Assembly: GCF_035818475.1 (NCBI RefSeq)
Contig: NZ_JAYMGV010000001.1
Coordinates: forward strand, 2,666,001-2,730,000
Source: Cognatitamlana sp035818475
Lineage (GTDB): Bacteria > Bacteroidota > Bacteroidia > Flavobacteriales > Flavobacteriaceae
Direction of reading: 5' to 3'
Length of the DNA: 64,000 nucleotides
Numbering within the stretch: the stretch's first letter is position 1; every line of letters begins with the position of its first letter. The position numbers and the translations under genes were made by a program. Below are positions 41,578 through 49,800 of this stretch, piece after piece. The notes beneath the pieces were generated by a model. It saw only the letters and a program-made list of their open reading frames with translations, ran no database searches and was not told where the DNA came from.

Positions 41578-43146
41578 ATGAGCAAGAGAAAATTCATCTT
41601 ACTAATAATTCTAATGAGCTTATCGCTTATTGGTATTATTTCTATTCAGGCGTATTATATAAATGATTCGGTAAATAATGAAAAGGAGCGGTTTAAGTTT
41701 AATGTAGTTACAGTATTAAACTATGTTTCAAATACTATTGAAGACAACGAGTCGGAAAAGTATTTTGCTGAATATTTAAAACTTGATAAGGAAGAAAAAT
41801 CAGATGAAGAGGCGGTTTCACAACTGCTCATTTACAGAAAAAACAACAGTACAAAAGAGACGCTTATATATAAGAGTAATGTGCTGCAACAGGATTATAA
41901 ATTATCATCTTCGCTCTTTGACATTGGTTTAGATAGTCTTGATATCACAAATATAATTGGTAATTCAAGTACGGAGATTTTTAGTGATATTGAATCTTCA
42001 GAAAAGGATTTAAAAAGTCCAATTTCCAAAATTATTAGAAGCGGAACAATTGATGAAGCTCAAAAATTAACTTTTGAGAAAAATTTTAAAGAGGTTTTCA
42101 AAAGAAAACCTGTACATAAGCGTGTTTCAGAAAAGGAAATAAGAGAATTACTGTCAGAACGCCTTAAAAAATACAGCATAGATATTGATTTTGAATTTGC
42201 TGTTTATGATAAGGATTTATTAACAAAAGTTCATAGTGATAATTTTGAGAACATCTCAAAATCTACTTTTGGAGTATCTTTATTTAGAGATGAAAATAAC
42301 CGTAGCCTATATAAGCTCTTAGTTAATTTTCCTGATGACAGGTCGTTCATTCTTTCCGGTATTATTGGAATGATTATGCTATCTGTTATTTTTACGTCTA
42401 TAATAATTCTTGCATTTGCAAGCGCATTATTTCAACTGGTTAAGCAACGTAAAATCTCTCAAATAAAAACGGATTTTATCAATAATATGACCCATGAGTT
42501 TAAGACACCAATAGCTACTATTAATTTAGCTTTAGATGCTATTAGAAACCCAAAGGTTATCAATGATAATGAAAAGGTGGTGAGATACCTTTCTATGATT
42601 AAGGAAGAAAATAAAAGAATGCATGCGCAGGTTGAAAATGTATTGAGAATATCTAAATTAGAGAAGAATGAATTAAACATTAGTAAAGACAGGGTCAAAC
42701 TGCATGATTTGATTGAAGATGCAATTACCCATGTAGGATTAATTGTTGAAAATAGAAATGGATATATAAAAACATTTCTAAATGCAGATAAATCATCTGT
42801 CTTAGCCAATGAAACACATTTTACCAATGTTATTGTAAATATGTTGGATAATGCTATAAAGTATTCTCCGGATGAACCAAAAATTGAAGTGTATACAGAA
42901 AATGTAGGCACTAATATTATATTAAAAGTAAAAGATTATGGTAGTGGCATGAGTAAAGCTGCTGCCAAAAGGGTGTTTGAAAAGTTTTATAGAGAACACA
43001 CAGGAAATATTCATAACGTAAAAGGCCACGGTTTAGGACTGGCTTATGTTAAAAGAATTGTAGAAGACCATCAAGGTCATGTATCAGTAGAATCAGAAAA
43101 AGACAAAGGAAGTACATTTATTATAAAGCTTCCGCTAATATCATAA
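41578..43146 (+). CDS. Sensor histidine kinase, membrane bound (second)
   Basis: 522 residues from the ATG at 41578 (an ATG one codon upstream is alternative). Transmembrane helices at about 6-27 and 258-285 flank a long periplasmic domain without a known family. HisKA H-box is NNMTHEFKTP with the phospho-His near 306; N-box VNMLDNAIKYSPDE; G-boxes KDYGSGMSK and GHGLGLAYVK. The architecture is like the kinase at 337-1851, with 40-50 percent similarity around the catalytic region by eye. It resembles RprX of Bacteroides. Followed by its regulator 2 nt downstream. Confidence 0.93.
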   Translation: MSKRKFILLIILMSLSLIGIISIQAYYINDSVNNEKERFKFNVVTVLNYVSNTIEDNESEKYFAEYLKLDKEEKSDEEAVSQLLIYRKNNSTKETLIYKSNVLQQDYKLSSSLFDIGLDSLDITNIIGNSSTEIFSDIESSEKDLKSPISKIIRSGTIDEAQKLTFEKNFKEVFKRKPVHKRVSEKEIRELLSERLKKYSIDIDFEFAVYDKDLLTKVHSDNFENISKSTFGVSLFRDENNRSLYKLLVNFPDDRSFILSGIIGMIMLSVIFTSIIILAFASALFQLVKQRKISQIKTDFINNMTHEFKTPIATINLALDAIRNPKVINDNEKVVRYLSMIKEENKRMHAQVENVLRISKLEKNELNISKDRVKLHDLIEDAITHVGLIVENRNGYIKTFLNADKSSVLANETHFTNVIVNMLDNAIKYSPDEPKIEVYTENVGTNIILKVKDYGSGMSKAAAKRVFEKFYREHTGNIHNVKGHGLGLAYVKRIVEDHQGHVSVESEKDKGSTFIIKLPLIS

Positions 43147-43148
43147 CT

Positions 43149-43853
43149 ATGGAAGAACATAAAAAACGAATATTATTGGTTGAAGACGATCCTAATTTTG
43201 GAACCGTTCTTAAAGATTATTTAATGATGAATGATTACGAAGTAACCCATGCTAAAAACGGTATGGAAGGGTTTGAAAAATTCAAGAAAGACGACTTTGA
43301 TTTATGCATTCTTGATGTTATGATGCCTTATAAAGATGGGTTTACTTTAGCTAAAGAGATAAGGGAAAAGAATACAGATGTACCTATTATCTTTTTAACA
43401 GCCAAAACTATGAAAGAAGATGTTCTAAAAGGGTATAAAGTAGGTGCTGATGATTATTTAAATAAGCCTTTTGATAGCGAAGTACTGTTAATGAAAATTA
43501 AGGCTATCATTCAAAGAAAGGCTACAGAGACTATCTCTGACAGTAAACAATTTGAGTTTAAGATTGGACGTTTTGATTTAAACTCAAAACTACGCTTTTT
43601 AAAGTTTGATGGAGGTGAACCAGTTAAATTATCACCTAAAGAAAATGAATTATTGCGTTTACTGGCTTTACACGAAAATGATTTGATGCCACGAGAATTG
43701 GCATTGACAAAGATATGGCGTGATGATAATTATTTTACCTCACGTAGCATGGATGTATATATAGCCAAATTGCGTAAATATTTGAAATTGGATGAAAAAG
43801 TAGAAATACTAAACATTCATGGAGAAGGCTTTAGGTTAGTAATAAATAGTTAG
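43149..43853 (+). CDS. Response regulator, OmpR/PhoB family (RprY-like)
   Basis: 234 residues. Receiver domain with phospho-acceptor D56 (LCILDVMMP), conserved Thr in IIFLTAK and K106 (LNKPF), then a winged-helix output domain at about 130-233 (LSPKENELLRLLALHENDLMPRE region, and a recognition helix SRSMDVYIAKLRKYL). The protein is complete. Its presence beside the kinase suggests DNA binding to direct repeats such as those upstream at 41522. No target genes are evident downstream. Confidence 0.95.
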   Translation: MEEHKKRILLVEDDPNFGTVLKDYLMMNDYEVTHAKNGMEGFEKFKKDDFDLCILDVMMPYKDGFTLAKEIREKNTDVPIIFLTAKTMKEDVLKGYKVGADDYLNKPFDSEVLLMKIKAIIQRKATETISDSKQFEFKIGRFDLNSKLRFLKFDGGEPVKLSPKENELLRLLALHENDLMPRELALTKIWRDDNYFTSRSMDVYIAKLRKYLKLDEKVEILNIHGEGFRLVINS

Positions 43854-43871
43854 AATAGTTTATTATTATAT

Positions 43872-43917
43872 AAAAATCCGGTGGTTATTTAGCGTCTAAA
43901 TAACCACCGGATTTTTT
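43872..43917. terminator. Strong bidirectional terminator between convergent genes
   Basis: About 20 bp of perfect stem (centre loop CGT at 43893-43895, arms around CCGGTGGTTATTTAG) with T and A runs on either side. It serves the regulator on the plus strand and the NTF2-like gene on the minus strand. Confidence 0.9.
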
Positions 43918-43950
43918 GTGTCATATTGAAGCGTTTATTGGGAAAAAGAT

Positions 43951-44460
43951 TCAGTATTTGTTGAGGTCATCCATAGGAAAAGCTTGTTGATATATAGCTT
44001 CATTAATGGTATTATTTTCGGAAGAGTCGTAATCAACCAGTATTTTCCATAGACTATCCTCTTTTTTTAAAATAACATGAAACTTTCCGTAATAGACTTT
44101 TTTATTATGGCTGTCAGGATGTTGTGTTAATTTATAAATACCACGTTCAGAAGCTTTTCCATCTTTAACTATACGCTCTAAAAACCTAAATGAAATAGTT
44201 TGATCTATTGGTTTACCTTTCCAACGCTGTTCATAGCCTTCTATATAAGAGATTTTATCTCTAACGGTTTTATAATCGCCTCCAATACGTATCAGGCCTT
44301 CGCTATGCAAATCACTAAACAATTTATAATCTAAAGTTTCAAAAGCTTTAGTGAAATTACTCCAAACCTGTATGTTGATATCTTGTAAGTCTTTTTTATT
44401 TTGCGTAAATACAGATAAGCTTAAAAAAGATAATAATAAGGTGATGGTAAATGGTTTCAT
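43951..44460 (-). CDS. Exported NTF2-like (SnoaL/DUF4440-type) protein
   Basis: 169 residues with a signal peptide (SLSVFTQN). The pattern of an N-terminal helix with FTKAFETLDYKLFSDLHSEG, then curved beta strands ending WKILVDYDSS, is that of NTF2-like domains. Such proteins act in many ways, from isomerase to hydrolase or ligand binding; no catalytic residues can be named. It is downstream of the esterase gene by 34 nt on the same strand and may end that operon. Confidence 0.7.
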   Translation of the reverse strand: MKPFTITLLLSFLSLSVFTQNKKDLQDINIQVWSNFTKAFETLDYKLFSDLHSEGLIRIGGDYKTVRDKISYIEGYEQRWKGKPIDQTISFRFLERIVKDGKASERGIYKLTQHPDSHNKKVYYGKFHVILKKEDSLWKILVDYDSSENNTINEAIYQQAFPMDDLNKY

Positions 44461-44494
44461 GTCAATCTTTTAAAATAAAAAGATATGAAATAAT

Positions 44495-45151
44495 TTATAT
44501 GCGTTCTGTTAACCAATTCTTAAACTCATAAAAGTTTTGTGGAGCTACACCATGGCCAACAGGAAATTCAGTGTACTGATTTTTAACATTTAGGTTATTC
44601 AAAAAATCAGGAGTTTGCCTGGCCCAACCTACAGGAATTACTTGATCTACACTACCGTGAGAACAGTAAAAATCTAGATTGGAGTAATCTTTATGTACAA
44701 TATCATCCGGAAAAATATCACGAACAATATAACCACTCAACGCGACTACATTCTTGACTTTTTCAGGATAGGTTAAAGCTACAGCATAACTTAAAATGCT
44801 ACCTTGACTAAACCCTAATAGAGATACATTATCTTTATTGACGGGGTATGTGGCTACAACCTCGTCTATAAACGTTGAAATTAAATCCCTTGATTGTATG
44901 GCTTGTGCATTATCATTCCACTTGCCCCGCTCTGCATCAAAATTAATGGCATACCAGGCATTACCATAAGGCTGCATGGGGTAGGGAGCCTTTACCGAAA
45001 TGATGAAAAGCGTTTCAGGTAGTTCTGAAGCGAATGAAAACAAATCGTTTTCATCACTACCATAACCATGCATCATAATTAATAACGGTGCATTTTCAGT
45101 AAGTGTAGATTCACGAATAATATGATCTAAAGAAAGGGAAGTGATTAGCAT
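44495..45151 (-). CDS. Phospholipase/carboxylesterase family alpha/beta hydrolase
   Basis: 218 residues. Nucleophile Ser in LLGFSQGSIL, Asp in HGSVDQVIPV and His in FPVGHGVAP give a complete catalytic triad; the N-terminal MMHGYGSDENDLFSF is the oxyanion-hole region. Related to bacterial carboxylesterases and acyl-protein thioesterases. The substrate is unknown. It directly follows the small membrane protein gene (no gap). Confidence 0.9.
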   Translation of the reverse strand: MLITSLSLDHIIRESTLTENAPLLIMMHGYGSDENDLFSFASELPETLFIISVKAPYPMQPYGNAWYAINFDAERGKWNDNAQAIQSRDLISTFIDEVVATYPVNKDNVSLLGFSQGSILSYAVALTYPEKVKNVVALSGYIVRDIFPDDIVHKDYSNLDFYCSHGSVDQVIPVGWARQTPDFLNNLNVKNQYTEFPVGHGVAPQNFYEFKNWLTERI

Positions 45152-45487
45152 TTATTTTCCAAGATTTGCAAAAAGTGTTTGATATAAAGTACCAACTAAA
45201 GGAACGGGTTGAGCTTTTCTTCCAATGGCATTAGATAGGCCATAGATGATAAGTGTGAAAAAAAAGATATATATAGAAGCTCTTAGCATGAAAATATCAA
45301 AGTTTCTTGTGATAGATAAATTTACTATGATAAAGGTAAGCCAAAGTCCAAGGGATTGCCTGATATGAAAACTGGCAAAGGGGCTTTTATTTTCGTTGTT
45401 CAGATAGTAAGCTATAATAACCCCAAAAATGGTGATATAACTTATAATGGCATTTTTACGTCCCGTTTCAATATCCTGTTCCGTCAT
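45152..45487 (-). CDS. Small polytopic membrane protein, DUF4870-like
   Basis: 111 residues with three predicted helices (YITIFGVIIAYYLN, LGLWLTFIIVNLSI, YIFFFTLIIYGLSNAIG). ENKSPFASFHIRQSLGLW, where a polar loop with FH and RQ leads into the second helix, is typical of the DUF4870/Tic20-like group. Function unknown. It starts 2 nt after the dihydroorotase-like stop and runs straight into the esterase gene. Confidence 0.75.
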   Translation of the reverse strand: MTEQDIETGRKNAIISYITIFGVIIAYYLNNENKSPFASFHIRQSLGLWLTFIIVNLSITRNFDIFMLRASIYIFFFTLIIYGLSNAIGRKAQPVPLVGTLYQTLFANLGK

Positions 45488-45489
45488 CG

Positions 45490-46746
45490 TTATAAATTTA
45501 TAGAAACCTTATTATTTGAGATAATGCCATAGACCTGTCCTTTTAAGGCCTCATTTTCAAAAATGGCATTTTTTGATTTTGAAAGAACATGTTCTTTTGA
45601 AAACACAAATTTTGAACTAGGGTTGAAAAGTGTCATGTTTGCAATGTTTCCAATATTTAATGGTACAACGTCTAACCCAAATCTGGCTTTACCCTTTGTT
45701 AATATATCAACGGTTTTCTTTGTTGTGAAGATATTTTGTAAGGCTCCAAAAGCACTTTCTAAGCCAATAGTTCCGTAATCAGCATGATCAAATTCCACTT
45801 TTTTCTGCTCTATATCAATGGGGGTATGGTCAGAGGTTACCATGTCAATAGTCCCGTCTTTGACCCCTTCAATTAAGGCCTCAACATCAGATTGTGTCCG
45901 TAATGGCGGTAAAACTTTATAATGTGTATTAAACTCCGTCAACACCTTGTCGGTAAAATATAAATTGTGAATGGCAACACTACAGGTTACATTCAGTTTT
46001 TTCTTTTTGGCTTCCCTGATCAGGTTAAGAGAAGTAGCGGTTGAAATAGTAGGAATGTGTAGCTTTCCACCGGTATATTCCAGTAAAAACAGATCTCTGG
46101 CTACTTGCAGTTCTTCGGCTAAGGCAGGATTGCCTTTTAAGCCTAATCTTGTACTGGTAATATTTTCATTCATTACACCATTGCCTGCAATCTTATTTTC
46201 CTGAGGAAATGAACAAACCAACCCATTAAAATTACCTGCATACTGCAAAGCAATTTTCATGAGGTTTGGGTTTGATATAGGCTTTTTGTAATCGTAAAAA
46301 GCTACAGCTCCGGCTGTACTCATATCATAAAGTTCGGCCAGATCTTCTCCCTTACTTTTAATGGTCAAAGCACCAATAGGTAAAAGTGTTACTATATGGT
46401 TGTTTGATTTTGAATTAACAAAGGTGATATCTGAATTAGAGTCTAAAACAGGGTTAGTATTTGCATTTAAAGCAACAGCTGTAAAACCTGAAGCTGCTGC
46501 GGTTTTGAGCCCGTTTTCAATGGTTTCACGTTCTTCAAAACCTGGCTCTCCAAAACTCACACTACTATCAAACCAACCTTGAGAAACATGAAGGTTTTCT
46601 AATTTAACTTCCTTGTAATTCTTAGAATTTTTAATGTTACCGGCAATCTTAGTAATCATACCATTTTCAATTAATAAATCTTGAGTGGAATTGTGAAATT
46701 CGCTTTTCGGATCTATTATGGTGGCAGATTTTACAAGTATGTTCAT
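45490..46746 (-). CDS. Dihydroorotase-like protein lacking the metal-binding motif (predicted pseudoenzyme)
   Basis: 418 residues, amidohydrolase fold, type I dihydroorotase-like. The usual DxHxHLREPG reads D60-S-S-V-S-FGEPG, so both metal histidines (expected at 62 and 64) and the substrate arginine are absent; HVST at the later metal histidine reads TIST, while TSDHTP keeps the Asp. It cannot be a normal zinc enzyme and is either inactive or has a new role. I recall similar forms in other flavobacteria, which argues against sequencing error. It overlaps the BatA-like gene by 4 nt. A true pyrC must be elsewhere. Confidence 0.9.
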   Translation of the reverse strand: MNILVKSATIIDPKSEFHNSTQDLLIENGMITKIAGNIKNSKNYKEVKLENLHVSQGWFDSSVSFGEPGFEERETIENGLKTAAASGFTAVALNANTNPVLDSNSDITFVNSKSNNHIVTLLPIGALTIKSKGEDLAELYDMSTAGAVAFYDYKKPISNPNLMKIALQYAGNFNGLVCSFPQENKIAGNGVMNENITSTRLGLKGNPALAEELQVARDLFLLEYTGGKLHIPTISTATSLNLIREAKKKKLNVTCSVAIHNLYFTDKVLTEFNTHYKVLPPLRTQSDVEALIEGVKDGTIDMVTSDHTPIDIEQKKVEFDHADYGTIGLESAFGALQNIFTTKKTVDILTKGKARFGLDVVPLNIGNIANMTLFNPSSKFVFSKEHVLSKSKNAIFENEALKGQVYGIISNNKVSINL

Positions 46747-48668
46747 TTAAAGAATTTTAAGATGAGCATTTCAATTATCAATAACGCTAGTGCAAAAATA
46801 ACAAACCATTTCCATAGGGCATTAACTTTTGTATCACTTTTTATAGCATCAAAGACTTTGGTTATTGAATTGCTAACGGTTATATTTTTAGATTCTGTTA
46901 TATTTCTGTAAGCCAAATTACTTTCATGCTTTGAGTAATTATAGCTAATATTTTTAATAACCTCATTTTTATTCATAACAGCGTATATACCAGAAATTGA
47001 AGGTTCTTCAGAAGTACTAACCACTACTTTATTATTAAAATATTGCTGTTTAGGAATAATATTAACAGTATTTTTTGAAAGCGATAAAACAGCATCCTGC
47101 TGCATCAGAGTTTCAATATCATATGTATTTTCTTTTCCAATAGTGTAATATAATTCAGGGATTTTAAAACTCTGTTTCGCAATATTGTACAGGGTTGGTA
47201 CAATTAACGGTGAGTTTTTAAAGTTTGAATTATCTTTATTTAAGGCCGATGTAAATAGATATACATATTTATTTTGACTCAAAAAAGGCTTGCCATCTTC
47301 AAACTGTAAAACGGATGAGGAATTATTTGAATTTAACTCATAAAAGCTATTTACTTTAGGGTATTGAAAGTTTTTTACCTGTTTCTCAAAAACCCCTGAA
47401 TTGTACAAAGGGTGCGCATAATTAATGGTTGTGATTCGTTTTTCAAAAGACATTAAATCTCTAAAACCAGCACGGTAATTAGTTAAAAGCCGATTATAGG
47501 ATGAAATATTAATGGTTTTAGAAGGAATTATTATGAGTGCACCTCCCTGTAAAGTATATTGCTTTAAAGCAGAAGTTAAAGCAATTGGTATATTATCTAT
47601 TTCGTTTAAGATGATTAAATGCTGGTTATCAATAAGATTATAGTTTAATTGATTTTCGGGTATTGCAGAATAATTAAACTCTTTTTCTGTATAAATATGT
47701 TTTAGAAATGAATCATCAGTAGCATTGATGCTTAAAACATTGATTTTTGATATAGCATTTATGTTGAAATAAAGGGTGTTATCAAATTGTAAGCTAGTAT
47801 CATCAATTGTGATCTTTCCATTTATAACCTGATTAGTAGGAAGTGAAAACGTAGTAACAACTTGTTTATTAATGTCAACAGCAGTTTTAGCTATTAAATT
47901 TTCTCCATTAAAAAGTGATACCGGTAAATTTTCAACTGCAATACCACTATTCTTTAGTATGACGTTTAATTCAATTGAAGTTGGAGATGTTTCAGAGACA
48001 TAAGCGCTATCAATTGCAATATTATTGTTATTTACAGCCTTTAGTTTTACTAAACTTAAATTGGTAAGGGAATCTGCAGTAGGTGTAAAGTTTGTTTCAT
48101 CCAGTTGAAAATCTGAAATAAAGATCAAATTTTTCAATGAGCCTTTCTTATTACTAAAAAATGTTTTAGACCTCAATAAAGCAGTCTGACTTGTAAGTTT
48201 ATTTGATGCATAGTCCAGTTTTAACAGATCATTTTTAATAGCATTAATAGTGGTATTTTTAAAAATACTATTGTTAGTTACTAAAGTAATAGTCTCTTCA
48301 TTTGGTATATTGGAAATTAGATCTTGTATAGCGCGTTTTAAAAGGATTCCCCGCTCTCCTTTAGCCTGCATACTAAAGGAATTATCCAGATAAATTACCG
48401 TTTCTTTTTCAATTTTAAACGCCTTTGATTTTGAAATAAAAGGTTGGGCAAAAGCCAAAATTAATGCGGTTAAAAGTAATAATCTGGTGCATAAAATTAG
48501 CCACTTTTTTATTTGAGAACTTTTTCTGGTTTGAATAGTGGCTTCTTTTAAAAAGGCAACGTTGGTAAACGCTACTTTCTTAAATTTCCGTAAATGAAAT
48601 AAGTGAACAATTATAGGAATGAGCAGTAAAAATAAAGCGTAAAGAAGTTCTGGATGTTTAAACTGCAT
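46743..48668 (-). CDS. BatA/vWA-type membrane protein
   Basis: 641 residues. N-terminal BatA domain with helices at about 8-24 and 57-77 (HPELLYALFLLLIPIIVHLF in part), a von Willebrand-like domain with VIYLDNSFSMQAKGERG (D-x-S-x-S MIDAS-like), a long beta-rich periplasmic part, and a C-terminal helix at about 618-638. BatA-type proteins in Bacteroidota associate with MoxR ATPases and envelope stress; no moxR gene is nearby. First gene of the operon that includes the degenerate dihydroorotase and esterase. Confidence 0.88.
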   Translation of the reverse strand: MQFKHPELLYALFLLLIPIIVHLFHLRKFKKVAFTNVAFLKEATIQTRKSSQIKKWLILCTRLLLLTALILAFAQPFISKSKAFKIEKETVIYLDNSFSMQAKGERGILLKRAIQDLISNIPNEETITLVTNNSIFKNTTINAIKNDLLKLDYASNKLTSQTALLRSKTFFSNKKGSLKNLIFISDFQLDETNFTPTADSLTNLSLVKLKAVNNNNIAIDSAYVSETSPTSIELNVILKNSGIAVENLPVSLFNGENLIAKTAVDINKQVVTTFSLPTNQVINGKITIDDTSLQFDNTLYFNINAISKINVLSINATDDSFLKHIYTEKEFNYSAIPENQLNYNLIDNQHLIILNEIDNIPIALTSALKQYTLQGGALIIIPSKTINISSYNRLLTNYRAGFRDLMSFEKRITTINYAHPLYNSGVFEKQVKNFQYPKVNSFYELNSNNSSSVLQFEDGKPFLSQNKYVYLFTSALNKDNSNFKNSPLIVPTLYNIAKQSFKIPELYYTIGKENTYDIETLMQQDAVLSLSKNTVNIIPKQQYFNNKVVVSTSEEPSISGIYAVMNKNEVIKNISYNYSKHESNLAYRNITESKNITVSNSITKVFDAIKSDTKVNALWKWFVIFALALLIIEMLILKFFK

Positions 48669-48707
48669 GTTTTGTTAAGATTAATCAAACCTACATAATT
48701 TTTTTCA

Positions 48708-49715
48708 TTAACAAAAGAAAAAATAATCGGTCATAGGAGACATATTTTGGGTGTTGAAATAGGTTTGAATTTCCTTTTGTGCTTGCGGGTTAGCAACAGT
48801 TACAATACTTTGTGGTTGTTTGATTTCTTCTAAAAATGTAAATGGTTTCAATTTTTGGTTGTAAATATCCTTTCCTATTTTTTTAGGGTTATCACAAATC
48901 CATTCAAAAGGAACGTTTTTTTCAATTAGTTTCTTGACAATGGTTTTTCCTTTAAACCCTGCTCCCCATATAACAAGTGGCCTTGAATTATCAAAATCCA
49001 GCTCTAAAAAATAATGTAATTTGATATCCAGAAAAGTATTTTCTGCATAATTGCTGTGAGTTCGGGAAGTACGTGTTTGATAATCACGCCAATAATGCAA
49101 GATGGTATTACAAGGTATTATTTGATAACCCGCTTTATAAAACCTAAAGGTTAGATCGTAATCTTCAGGGTAACGGTTTGGGTCAAAAGCACCACAAGCA
49201 ATTAAATCTTCTCTGTGTAACATCCAACAAGGGGATGCAATAACACATTCTTTATAAATTTCAGAATAGTTGCTTCCGGTTTTAGTAAGTCGATTTAGCC
49301 AGTCTTCATACTTTTTGTAGCCGTCACTTATACCATTTTTTGAGAAGTAAGACACCAACCCGGTAGATACATGGTGTTTACCGGATTCCAATAAATTGTT
49401 CAATAAAATTTCCAGCTTGTTTTCGGGCATGACATCATCACTGTCCATGCGTGTAATATAATAGCCGTTACTGGTTTTGAAAGCGAGCTGTAAGGCATCA
49501 ATAATACCACTTCCCGAGTTTTTTATAAGTACAATTCTATCATCCTTTTGCGCAAATGTATTAACAATATTATAGCTATTATCAGAAGAATGGTCATCAA
49601 CAATTATGATTTCCCAGTGTATGTAAGATTGATTTAAGATGGATTCTAAACAATCTGAAATAAATGCTTCTGTATCTTTAAATGGAATTAAGATGCTTAT
49701 AAGTGGGGTTTTCAT
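48708..49715 (-). CDS. Glycosyltransferase family 2 with C-terminal Rossmann-like domain
   Basis: 335 residues. GT-A domain at about 1-235 (ILIPFKDTEAFISDCLESIL, VDDHSSDNS, TRMDSDDVMP), then at about 245-330 a separate Rossmann-like fold beginning PLVIWGAGFKGKTIVKKL with the G-x-G-x-x-G nucleotide pattern. This C-terminal unit resembles the sugar-nucleotide or NAD-binding part of other enzymes and is uncommon on a GT2. Product unknown. It is 39 nt upstream of the BatA-like gene on the same strand. Confidence 0.87.
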   Translation of the reverse strand: MKTPLISILIPFKDTEAFISDCLESILNQSYIHWEIIIVDDHSSDNSYNIVNTFAQKDDRIVLIKNSGSGIIDALQLAFKTSNGYYITRMDSDDVMPENKLEILLNNLLESGKHHVSTGLVSYFSKNGISDGYKKYEDWLNRLTKTGSNYSEIYKECVIASPCWMLHREDLIACGAFDPNRYPEDYDLTFRFYKAGYQIIPCNTILHYWRDYQTRTSRTHSNYAENTFLDIKLHYFLELDFDNSRPLVIWGAGFKGKTIVKKLIEKNVPFEWICDNPKKIGKDIYNQKLKPFTFLEEIKQPQSIVTVANPQAQKEIQTYFNTQNMSPMTDYFFFC

Positions 49716-49800
49716 GCTGCGAATTTAACAAAACCTTAAGAATGCTCCACGTAACATAGTAGTATTTTGCACGTCATTTATGAAACTAAAATTAGAATCG

